Source: Gemmatimonadota bacterium (GTDB lineage: Bacteria > Gemmatimonadota > Gemmatimonadetes > Longimicrobiales > UBA6960). From it: a DNA stretch of 11,760 bases. How positions within the stretch are numbered: the first letter of the stretch is position 1; the number at the start of each line of letters is the position of its first letter. The translations under genes were made by a program, and so were the position numbers. The notes under the pieces were generated by a model. That model was not told the DNA's origin, did no database searches, and worked only from the letters and a program-made list of their open reading frames with translations. Positions 1 through 5,641 of the stretch are shown piece by piece. The stretch spans positions 1 to 11,760 of the forward strand of contig JADFLD010000021.1 in the NCBI GenBank assembly GCA_022564535.1, read 5' to 3'.

Positions 1-903
1 GGGGCGATGGTCGGGCTCACTGCGGCGATGGCCGACTCCGGGAAGTTCGACATTCGGCTCGAAGCCGCGATCGCGAAGCTGTGGGCGACGGAAACCGGCT
101 GGGACTTGGTCAACGACGCGCTGCAAGTGCGCGGTGGTCGTGGGTTCGAGACGCACGAGTCGTTGTTGAGTCGGGGCGACACACCGTACCCCATCGAGCG
201 CTACCTCCGCGACATGCGCATCAACCTGATCTTCGAGGGTTCTTCGGAGATCATGCGGCTGTTCATCGCCCGCGAGGCGGTGGACCGTCACCTGAGCATC
301 GCTGGCGATCTGGTGAATCCGAAAGCTTCGATCGGGGCCAAGCTGAAGGCCCTCGTGAAGTCCGGTCTCTACTACGCTTGGTGGTACCCGACCCGATTCC
401 TCGGCTGGAGTGTCTGGCCCAGGTACGCCGAGTTCGGCTCCCTGGCGCGGCACATGCGTTACGTCGAACGGACGTCACGCCGCCTGGCGCGGGCCATTTT
501 CCACATCATGGTGCGATTCGGCCCCGGGCTGGAGAGGCGCCAAGCCGTGCTCGGCAGAATCGTAGACATCGGAGCCGATCTGCTCGTCATGACGGCCGTC
601 ATCCTGCGGGTGAAGATGCTCGAAGAGCTCGGTGGCAAGGAGACTGGGGCGGACGCCCTGGCAGACGCCTACTGTCGCCACGCACGTCGACGGAACTCGG
701 CACGATTCCGGGCCCTGTTCCGCAACGACGACAGCGCGACGTACAGCGTGGCAAAACGCTTCCTGGCGGGTGAATTCGAGTGGCTCGAGCAGGGGGTCAT
801 TTCGGTCGAGACGTATCGACAGCAACTCGAGGCCTTCGAGCGGGGCGAGAACCCGGAATCCGGGGCGCAGGAACGCACCCCCGAAGCAGCGGCCACGGGC
901 TAG
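1..903 (+). CDS. Acyl-CoA dehydrogenase, C-terminal part (VLCAD/ACAD9-like long form)
   Basis: This is the 3' part of a flavin-dependent acyl-CoA dehydrogenase, which introduces the alpha,beta double bond in beta-oxidation. The gene enters from upstream in frame 1, and about 300 codons are visible before the TAG stop. The first ~90 residues are the helical C-terminal domain: a RGGRGFE stretch, an ERYLRDMRINLIFEGSSEIM segment and then REAVDRHL. In this family the Glu of the IFEG motif (codon at 235-237) sits at the catalytic-base position used by medium- and very-long-chain enzymes. After that come ~200 further residues that short-chain enzymes lack. They include an aromatic, possibly membrane-touching patch (LYYAWWYPTRFLGW) and a helical region, reminiscent of the extra C-terminal domain of VLCAD/ACAD9. 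This suggests a long-chain substrate, but chain length is inference. The stop abuts the ctaA start with no gap, so the two are probably co-translated. The N-terminal FAD domain lies outside the window. Confidence 0.92.
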   Translation, partial: GAMVGLTAAMADSGKFDIRLEAAIAKLWATETGWDLVNDALQVRGGRGFETHESLLSRGDTPYPIERYLRDMRINLIFEGSSEIMRLFIAREAVDRHLSIAGDLVNPKASIGAKLKALVKSGLYYAWWYPTRFLGWSVWPRYAEFGSLARHMRYVERTSRRLARAIFHIMVRFGPGLERRQAVLGRIVDIGADLLVMTAVILRVKMLEELGGKETGADALADAYCRHARRRNSARFRALFRNDDSATYSVAKRFLAGEFEWLEQGVISVETYRQQLEAFERGENPESGAQERTPEAAATG

Positions 904-1809
904 GTGCTTCACCCGCGCGCGTTCAAAGTCACCGTAATCTGGACCCTCGGGCTGCTCTACCTCGGAAGCATCGTGCACGCGACCGAGTCCAGTCTCGCGT
1001 GCCCCGACTGGCCGACGTGCTTCGGCACCCTGGCGCCCGAAATGACCGGGGGGGTCTTTTGGGAACACTTGCATCGACTCGTCGCCGGCGGGCTCATCCT
1101 GATGTTCGGTCTGGCGACTTGGCTCGCGCGCAAAGAGACGTCGGGTCGCCCCTGGATCTTCAGGGCGTGTCTCGGTGGGATCGTCCTGCTGCTGGTCCAA
1201 TCCGTGTTCGGCGGCCTGACCGTCATCTACAAGCTCCCGGACATGGTCTCGACGACACACCTGGGCCTCGCATTCCTCTTCTTGGCACTCACGACCGTGC
1301 TGGCCTCAGCCACGAGCGACACGGCGGCGGTCATGCGAGGCGAGCCCGCCGATGAAGGACGGACGACCGAGAGCTTCGGTGAGGGCACGGGCCCGAGACT
1401 CAGGGCGCTCGCGGCCTTCGCCGCCGGGCTGGTCTTCGTCCAGTCCGTCCTGGGAGCACTCGTCCGCCACACCGATGCCGGCATGGCGTGTGGGGGCCTT
1501 CCGCTGTGTGCTGGACGAATCGTGCCGCCGTTCGTGAACCTCCAAATCACGGCCCACTTCTTTCATCGCCTGCTCGCGATCGTCGCGACGATCGCCGTTC
1601 TCGGTGTGGCCACCTGGGCATATCGCGCCGACGTTCCCCGTTCGGTTCGGAGGTGGCTCGACGCGGCAGCGGCCCTCGTCGTCGTGCAGGTGGGTCTCGG
1701 CGTCTACTCGGTGATCACCGTGCTGGCCGTCACGCCTGTATCGCTTCACACGCTCGTGGCTGCTGCCCTATTGAGCGTGCTCGTGTGGACCGCTACGCTG
1801 GCTACATGA
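904..1809 (+). CDS. ctaA: Heme A synthase (COX15/CtaA family)
   Basis: A multi-pass membrane enzyme that oxidises the C8 methyl group of heme O to give heme A, the cofactor of aa3-type cytochrome oxidases. The 301 residues fold into about eight hydrophobic segments in two halves joined by a polar linker (about residues 139-165). The conserved heme-ligand histidines are visible as H55/H57 (WEHLHR), H119 (STTHLG), H218/H221 (AHFFHR) and H282 (SLHT). Each half has an extracytoplasmic Cys pair: C33/C39 (ACPDWPTC) and C196/C202 (ACGGLPLC), which marks the disulfide-bearing type. The start is GTG directly after the upstream TAG; no good Shine-Dalgarno is visible, so translational coupling is likely. 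The TGA stop overlaps the next ATG (ATGA). No oxidase subunit genes or ctaB (heme O synthase) are in the window, so those must lie elsewhere. Confidence 0.93.
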   Translation: MLHPRAFKVTVIWTLGLLYLGSIVHATESSLACPDWPTCFGTLAPEMTGGVFWEHLHRLVAGGLILMFGLATWLARKETSGRPWIFRACLGGIVLLLVQSVFGGLTVIYKLPDMVSTTHLGLAFLFLALTTVLASATSDTAAVMRGEPADEGRTTESFGEGTGPRLRALAAFAAGLVFVQSVLGALVRHTDAGMACGGLPLCAGRIVPPFVNLQITAHFFHRLLAIVATIAVLGVATWAYRADVPRSVRRWLDAAAALVVVQVGLGVYSVITVLAVTPVSLHTLVAAALLSVLVWTATLAT

Positions 1810-2243
1810 ACATAGCTGAAGTGGGTGACTTCCTCGCGAAGATCAACGCGACCCTGAACGCGACGAGCGCCGTGGCGCTGGGCGTCGGGTTCTACTTCAT
1901 TCGCCGAAAGGTGGTGGACAAGCACCGCCGCGCGATGCTGACCGCGGTTGGAGCGTCGGCCATCTTCCTGGTCTTCTACCTGACGCGCATCGCGCTCACG
2001 GGCACGCACGACTTCGCCGGGGAAGGCGTGGCCAAGACCGTGTACCTGACGATTCTCATCACGCACATGATTCTCGCGGTCGTCGTAGTGCCGCTCGTGC
2101 TGCGCCTGCTCTACCTCGTACGTCACCAACGATTCGACGAGCACAAGCGGCTCGCCCGGTTCGTATTCCCGATTTGGGCCTACGTTTCGGTGACCGGCCT
2201 GGTGGTCTACCTCCTTCTCTATCAGATCTACGGGTACGTGTGA
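1806..2243 (+). CDS. DUF420 family membrane protein, CtaM-like oxidase maturation factor
   Basis: A 145-residue membrane protein with about four hydrophobic helices. I recognise the DUF420 family by its size, the KHRRAM segment after the first helix (about residues 38-43), the FYLTR and THMILA segments in the middle helices, and the HKRLARFVFPIWAYVSVTG region before the last helix. Characterised members (CtaM in Staphylococcus and its Bacillus relative) are needed for maturation of heme-A-type terminal oxidases. Placement directly behind heme A synthase, with an ATGA overlap, fits that role well. The conserved His residues (in KHRR, THM and DEHKR) could bind heme or copper, but that is inference. 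The stop overlaps the start of the next gene by four bases (GTGA), so all three genes are likely translated from one message. Confidence 0.8.
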   Translation: MNIAEVGDFLAKINATLNATSAVALGVGFYFIRRKVVDKHRRAMLTAVGASAIFLVFYLTRIALTGTHDFAGEGVAKTVYLTILITHMILAVVVVPLVLRLLYLVRHQRFDEHKRLARFVFPIWAYVSVTGLVVYLLLYQIYGYV

Positions 2244-3172
2244 CGTCCCACGCCCGAGGTGGGCGACTCCTCGGGTACGTCGAGGCAATCGGTGCCGCGT
2301 GCCTCTGGGGTTCATCGGGGATTTTCGCCGTCAACCTCTTCCGGCTCGGGGTACCGCCCGAAAGCCTTGCTTTCCTGCGCCCCCTGATCGGCGGGGGACT
2401 GCTGCTCGTGACGGTCGGGCTCGTCCATCCCCGTGCACTGCTCGTGGATGCGCGCGGCCTTCTCGTCCTGCTGCTCGGAGGAGGCCTCCTGGTCGCAATC
2501 TTCCAGGTGGCATACCAGTTTTCCACAGACGCCGTCGGCGTGCCGTCCACGGTCGCGATGCTCTACCTGGCCCCCGCGCTCGTGGCCGCCGTTTCGGGCC
2601 CCCTCCTCGGCGAATGGCCTGACCGCACACGCATCCTCCTGCTCGTCGTCACCCTGTCCGGCGTGTGGCTGTCCGTGCTGGGCGCCGAAGACGTCGTGGC
2701 CACGTTCGGGACGACCGGCGTCCTGTGGGGCGTGCTGGCGGGTACGAGCTACGGGGCATACACCCTCTTCGGCCGCTACGCTGCCCCTCGATACGGTGTT
2801 GCCAGAACCGTCGTGTACAGCACCGTGGGCGCGTGTCTCTTCCTCGCGGGGGTCGTGCCCCTGTCCAGCGGGCCGATCGTCTGGCCGGACTCGCGTCAGG
2901 CGTGGATGCTACTGCTGGCGTTCAGCACGCTCACGATCTCCGTGGCGAACTTCCTCTTCTTCGACGCTCTATCGCGCATCCAGGCCAGTCGGGTCGCGAT
3001 CGCCGCCGCGGTCGAACCCGTCGTGGCGAGCGTCCTCGCGACCCTCCTGCTATCCCAGGGCCTTTCGACAATTGGGTGGAGCGGGATCGGCCTCGTCGTC
3101 GTGGGCGTCGTCGGTGTGGGTTTCATGGCGGAAGACCGGGTCCCCTCCGACGTCGAGCCCCACAACGAGTGA
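2240..3172 (+). CDS. EamA/DMT-superfamily transporter
   Basis: A 310-residue inner-membrane protein with about ten hydrophobic segments arranged as two similar halves, the EamA duplication typical of drug/metabolite exporters. The first half starts with the AIGAACLWGSSGIFAVN segment (about residues 16-32). Matching segments end the two halves: MLYLAPALVAAVSGPLLGE in the first and AAVEPVVASVLATLLLSQ in the second. A longer in-frame reading from a TTG at 2174 would overlap the DUF420 gene by 70 bases and give a non-hydrophobic, arginine-rich head. The GTG at 2240, which overlaps the upstream stop in a GTGA junction, is therefore the better start. Substrate cannot be told from sequence; members export amino acids, metabolites or toxic compounds. 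It is the last gene of the plus-strand run, with the convergent kinase-like gene ending 46 bases downstream. Confidence 0.88.
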   Translation: MTSHARGGRLLGYVEAIGAACLWGSSGIFAVNLFRLGVPPESLAFLRPLIGGGLLLVTVGLVHPRALLVDARGLLVLLLGGGLLVAIFQVAYQFSTDAVGVPSTVAMLYLAPALVAAVSGPLLGEWPDRTRILLLVVTLSGVWLSVLGAEDVVATFGTTGVLWGVLAGTSYGAYTLFGRYAAPRYGVARTVVYSTVGACLFLAGVVPLSSGPIVWPDSRQAWMLLLAFSTLTISVANFLFFDALSRIQASRVAIAAAVEPVVASVLATLLLSQGLSTIGWSGIGLVVVGVVGVGFMAEDRVPSDVEPHNE

Positions 3173-3218
3173 CGTCGGGGCGGACGGCTCGAGGCGGACG
3201 CCGCAGACGATCGGGTTG

Positions 3219-4067
3219 CTACGCCGTTGGGAACGAAATCTCTACCTCGGCTCCACCGTCTGGGACGTTGCGTAGCTCAATCTGACCATCCATGGCTTCG
3301 ACCACCTTGCGGGCGTGGGGAAGCCCGAGCCCGAGTCCCTCGTCCGACGTGGAGTAGAACGGGTCGAAGGCTCGGGCGAACGCCTCCTCGCTGAAGCCCG
3401 ACCCACGGTCACGGACGGTGATCGACGCCCGCCCACCCGACTCTGCAACCGTCAGGTCTACGGTGGCGCCGCCCCCGAAGCGGCCTGCGTTGTGAAGAAC
3501 CAGGTAAAGGGCATCGAGCAAAGCGAACGGGTTCACGGTGGCGCGAACCGGAGAGCTGCTCATCATGAGACGAACACCTACATCCTGATCGGCAGCGAAC
3601 TCACGAGAGACGCCCTGGGCGAGTTTACCGAGATCGGTACCCTCCCGAGCCTGATCGACCTCGGAGATGAAGAAGTCGAGATCCTGCAGCGCTCCGAGCG
3701 CGCGATCGACGCGCTCCCTCAGCTCGCCCGCGCTCGCGTTTCGCGAAATCCCGGACAACGGTTCGCGCACGCTGCTGTCGAGGAATGCGCTCACGCGTCC
3801 GATCGCCTCATGTAAGGCCCGCTCACGCTCGACCTCCCTGGGAGCCCACCCCTGCTCGAGCGCTGCCTGAAGCTCCGCCTCGGCGCTTCCAGACTTCGCA
3901 CGGTCTGGAGCCTTGCCCCTCTTCACCGCGTCGATCAGGGGTCGAAGTCGGCGGTCGGCGTCGCCACGGCCTTCTTCCACACCTGCGCTCCTGCCGGCCG
4001 ACCGACCGGCCAAGAACCCTGCGGCGCCGAAGACGACGCCTACGGCGATGGGAATAGCGAATTCCAT
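3219..4067 (-). CDS. Membrane-anchored HATPase (histidine-kinase-like) protein lacking a canonical H-box
   Basis: A 282-residue protein. Residues 3-20 form one hydrophobic, glycine/alanine-rich membrane anchor. A charged linker follows, then a helical region at about residues 80-140, then a clear HATPase_c domain to the C-terminus: N-box with N193 (LYLVLHNAGRFGG), G1 box D220-G222-G224 (DRGSGF), F-box FDPFYST at 234-240 and G2 box GLGLGLPHARKVVE at 244-257. ATP binding is therefore likely. Where HisKA proteins have H-E-L-R-x-P-L, this one reads S98-S-V-R-E-P-L, so the phospho-accepting His appears to be Ser. It may be a pseudokinase, phosphorylate something by another route, or use H86 a dozen residues earlier. 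The ATG start has a good GGAG four bases upstream. It is the last gene of the V4R/peroxiredoxin cassette, and no response regulator is adjacent. Confidence 0.8.
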   Translation of the reverse strand: MEFAIPIAVGVVFGAAGFLAGRSAGRSAGVEEGRGDADRRLRPLIDAVKRGKAPDRAKSGSAEAELQAALEQGWAPREVERERALHEAIGRVSAFLDSSVREPLSGISRNASAGELRERVDRALGALQDLDFFISEVDQAREGTDLGKLAQGVSREFAADQDVGVRLMMSSSPVRATVNPFALLDALYLVLHNAGRFGGGATVDLTVAESGGRASITVRDRGSGFSEEAFARAFDPFYSTSDEGLGLGLPHARKVVEAMDGQIELRNVPDGGAEVEISFPTA

Positions 4068-4071
4068 GGGA

Positions 4072-4075
4072 CTCC
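4072..4075 (-). promoter_or_regulatory. Ribosome binding site of the HATPase gene
   Basis: On the minus strand GGAG lies four bases ahead of the ATG at 4067. It is the clearest Shine-Dalgarno in the window and fixes this start. The 78-base gap between the peroxiredoxin stop and this ATG contains no other gene and no strong hairpin that I can see. Confidence 0.6.
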
Positions 4076-4145
4076 GAACGAATGGCGTTAATGGAGCACG
4101 GGGAAAATCTTCGCACGGTGACCCACCCGGGGCAACATGCTGCGG

Positions 4146-4604
4146 TCAGCCGCCCAACAGATTCGCGAGCATTTCCATGTGGCCGTTCGGATCGACCTTC
4201 CGCCACACGCCCACCACGATACCGTCCTCGTCGATGAGAAACGTGCTTCGCTCGATCCCCATGGCCGTTCCGCCCGGGACACTCCGCTCCCGCCAGACGC
4301 CGTACACATCGGAGACCTTCCCACCGATGTCGGCCAGGAGCGAGAAGTTCAGGTCGAACTTGTCTCGGAAGGCCCGGTGCGACTCCACCGTATCCGCGGA
4401 CACGCCGAAGACGACTGCGTCGACACCTTCGAAGCGCGGAAGGGAGTCGCGGAAGTCGCAGGCCTGGATCGTACACCCCGGGGTGTCGTCCTTCGGATAG
4501 AAGTACAGGACCACGCTCCGGCCTCGAAAGTCGGAGAGCGCGATCGGCCCGCGGTCGTCGGACTCGAGTGTGAAGTCCGGAGCGACCGTTCCCCTCTCGA
4601 CCAC
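4146..4604 (-). CDS. bcp: Peroxiredoxin, Bcp/PrxQ type (thioredoxin-dependent peroxidase)
   Basis: A cytoplasmic thiol peroxidase that reduces hydrogen peroxide and organic hydroperoxides. The 152-residue length fits the Bcp/PrxQ family. Visible landmarks are the APDFTL opening, the FRGRSVVLYFYPKDDTPGCT core with the peroxidatic Cys in TPGCT, a second Cys five residues later (CTIQAC) as in atypical two-Cys enzymes that form an intramolecular disulfide, the FGVSAD segment, and the ERSTFLID segment holding the conserved Arg. Start: the reading frame stays open upstream across the end of the preceding gene, but that extension does not look like the family. The GTG at 4604, just after the upstream TGA at 4607-4609 and with AAAGGG six bases ahead of it, gives a normal N-terminus. 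A CTG at 4610 overlapping that TGA is an alternative. It is the second gene of a minus-strand cassette and is probably coupled to the V4R-like gene. Confidence 0.92.
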   Translation of the reverse strand: MVERGTVAPDFTLESDDRGPIALSDFRGRSVVLYFYPKDDTPGCTIQACDFRDSLPRFEGVDAVVFGVSADTVESHRAFRDKFDLNFSLLADIGGKVSDVYGVWRERSVPGGTAMGIERSTFLIDEDGIVVGVWRKVDPNGHMEMLANLLGG

Positions 4605-4606
4605 GG

Positions 4607-5395
4607 TCAGCCCTTTTCGCTCGATTCGTGCATATCGTCGACCGTAGCCGCAGCCGCAACGAGCTGGCCCTCCCACCGGCACCGATCGTCACCCATGCCC
4701 TGACAGAGCGTGTGGGTCACGCGCGCGCTTCCGCCGAGGGTCTGCTCGAGTATTTCCTCGGCGAAACCTGAGAGCAGGTGGCACGCGTCGCCTCCAGGGT
4801 CGGACGCGATAAAGAGAAGCGAGCGACCCTCGATCACGAACGGAGCCCTCTCGAACCCGCCCACATGGCGCCCGAAGAGCTTTTTCAGCCTGCGCCGGGC
4901 CCGAGACCTAGCCGCGCGGTATCGCAAGCTCAGGGGGAGCAGTCGAAGCCACCGCCTAGGGCGGTCACCCTGGGCGAGCAATCGGCCGACCTCTTGAAAG
5001 ACCTCCGCCCCATCCGGCCGCCGGATCACGAATCGGAACAGGTCATGGACTTCCTCGTCGCTCAGTCGCCGGCGTATGTCCTCCTTGTACGCGCGGATCT
5101 GTCGCTCGACGACGTCGCTCAGTCCGAACCGACGTGGCATAGTTTGCGTCGGGTTCTCAGCCTCCAGCATCTCACCGGGCGAATCCATGTCTCTCATGAC
5201 CTCGAGAACCCTGAGCGCCACGACTGCTTGGATCCTGCGTGGGCCGGTGGACTGAAGTGCGGCGGGAGTTGAGTCCGTCAACGGGTCTCGTCGGTCGGTG
5301 GGAGCGGACGAGCTAATCTCAAAGACCTCACCCACATCGGCAACGGAAGGGTCGAAATCACGAATTTCTCGAACGTACCAAATTGAGAGTGACAC
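4607..5395 (-). CDS. V4R-domain-like protein with a putative Cys3His metal site
   Basis: A soluble protein of up to 262 residues that I assign, with moderate confidence, to the V4R (4-vinyl-reductase-like) ligand-sensing fold. The N-terminal ~75 residues are low in recognisable content. Residues ~86-145 are helical and charged, 146-175 are strongly arginine-rich, and 180-245 look like V4R: FVIEGRSLLF, then C205-HLLSGFAEEIL, then a final segment with H228, C231 and C239 (TLCQGMGDDRCRWEG). The spacings C205-26-C231-8-C239 match those I recall for the zinc site of V4R sensors such as MopR, with His in place of the Glu ligand. No DNA-binding or AAA+ domain is fused. The start is uncertain: GTG 5395 is the most upstream choice but has no room for a ribosome site, while a GTG at codon 21 or the ATGs at codons 67 and 70 are plausible and the first ~30 codons have atypical base use. 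It heads the peroxiredoxin/HATPase cassette. Confidence 0.65.
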   Translation of the reverse strand: MSLSIWYVREIRDFDPSVADVGEVFEISSSAPTDRRDPLTDSTPAALQSTGPRRIQAVVALRVLEVMRDMDSPGEMLEAENPTQTMPRRFGLSDVVERQIRAYKEDIRRRLSDEEVHDLFRFVIRRPDGAEVFQEVGRLLAQGDRPRRWLRLLPLSLRYRAARSRARRRLKKLFGRHVGGFERAPFVIEGRSLLFIASDPGGDACHLLSGFAEEILEQTLGGSARVTHTLCQGMGDDRCRWEGQLVAAAATVDDMHESSEKG

Positions 5396-5417
5396 CCTTT
5401 GAGGCGCGGATTATATA
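5389..5417 (+). promoter_or_regulatory. Candidate sigma70-type promoter toward the E1-alpha gene
   Basis: GTGACA (5389-5394, five of six bases of TTGACA), then a 17-base spacer, then TATATA (5412-5417, four of six of TATAAT). Transcription would begin near 5424, leaving a leader of about 218 bases before the ATG at 5642. The -35 element overlaps the most upstream start codon of the divergent V4R-like gene. Confidence 0.4.
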
Positions 5418-5438
5418 CAGGGGTCAGCTCCGGCTGAC
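5410..5438 (-). promoter_or_regulatory. Candidate promoter of the V4R/peroxiredoxin/HATPase cassette
   Basis: The minus strand has a perfect TATAAT (5415-5410). At 17-base spacing the -35 position reads GTCAGC (5438-5433), a poor match, as in promoters that need an activator. The start of transcription would fall near 5403, only about eight bases before the GTG at 5395, so either that message is nearly leaderless or translation begins further inside. It overlaps the plus-strand -10. Confidence 0.35.
5423..5438. promoter_or_regulatory. Inverted repeat in the divergent promoter region, possible operator
   Basis: GTCAGC, a 4-base gap (TCCG), then GCTGAC: perfect 6-base arms. It lies at the predicted start point of the plus-strand promoter and over the -35 position of the minus-strand one, where a dimeric regulator could control both. 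With only six bases per arm in GC-rich DNA, chance remains possible. Confidence 0.35.
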
Positions 5439-5590
5439 GCGTGTGAGTGGGGGAGAGCGGAGGTCATCTCGTTGGCCGACCCTGGGGGGCTGGTTTTTAG
5501 TGCCAGAGGGACCCTTCACCTCCCCCGCTCGCTGTCCGGCACGAAGCCTCCCCCCGCGCGTTCGCCAAGACACACTCGTCTTCGGTATCC

Positions 5591-5632
5591 GCTAGCTGGC
5601 GCTTGTTCCAGTGCTGTGTAGCCAGCACTAGC
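5591..5632 (+). promoter_or_regulatory. Two competing hairpins just upstream of the E1-alpha start
   Basis: Outer structure: GCTAGCTGGC (5591-5600) pairs with 5621-5632 (GCCAGC, two bulged bases AC, TAGC), giving ten base pairs. Inner structure: AGTGCTG (5610-5616) pairs with CAGCACT (5623-5629) around a six-base loop. Both use the segment 5623-5629, so they exclude each other, and they end ten bases before the ATG. The leader shows no Shine-Dalgarno. This could be a translational or termination switch, though it could also be chance. Confidence 0.35.
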
Positions 5633-5641
5633 TTTCATGTC

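Noticed and set aside
475..1260. Long open frame on the minus strand opposite the acyl-CoA dehydrogenase and ctaA
   Set aside because: It is antisense to two strongly recognisable proteins; its residue mix (rich in R, G, P, H, D) is typical of GC-rich shadow frames.
2174..2242. TTG start for the EamA transporter
   Set aside because: It would overlap the DUF420 gene by 70 bases and add an Arg-rich head; the GTG at 2240 gives a standard coupled start.
3179..3200. Direct repeat GGCGGACG (3179-3186 and 3193-3200) in the convergent gap
   Set aside because: Two short GC-rich copies in a 46-base gap are expected by chance and have no further structure.
3823..4692. Long minus-strand frame overlapping the peroxiredoxin and HATPase genes
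   Set aside because: Arg/Gly-rich translation without motifs; both real genes in another frame have clear catalytic or binding motifs.
5383..5595. Possible 70-residue plus-strand gene in the divergent region
   Set aside because: It spans the promoter elements and inverted repeat, has no ribosome site, and its composition looks non-coding.
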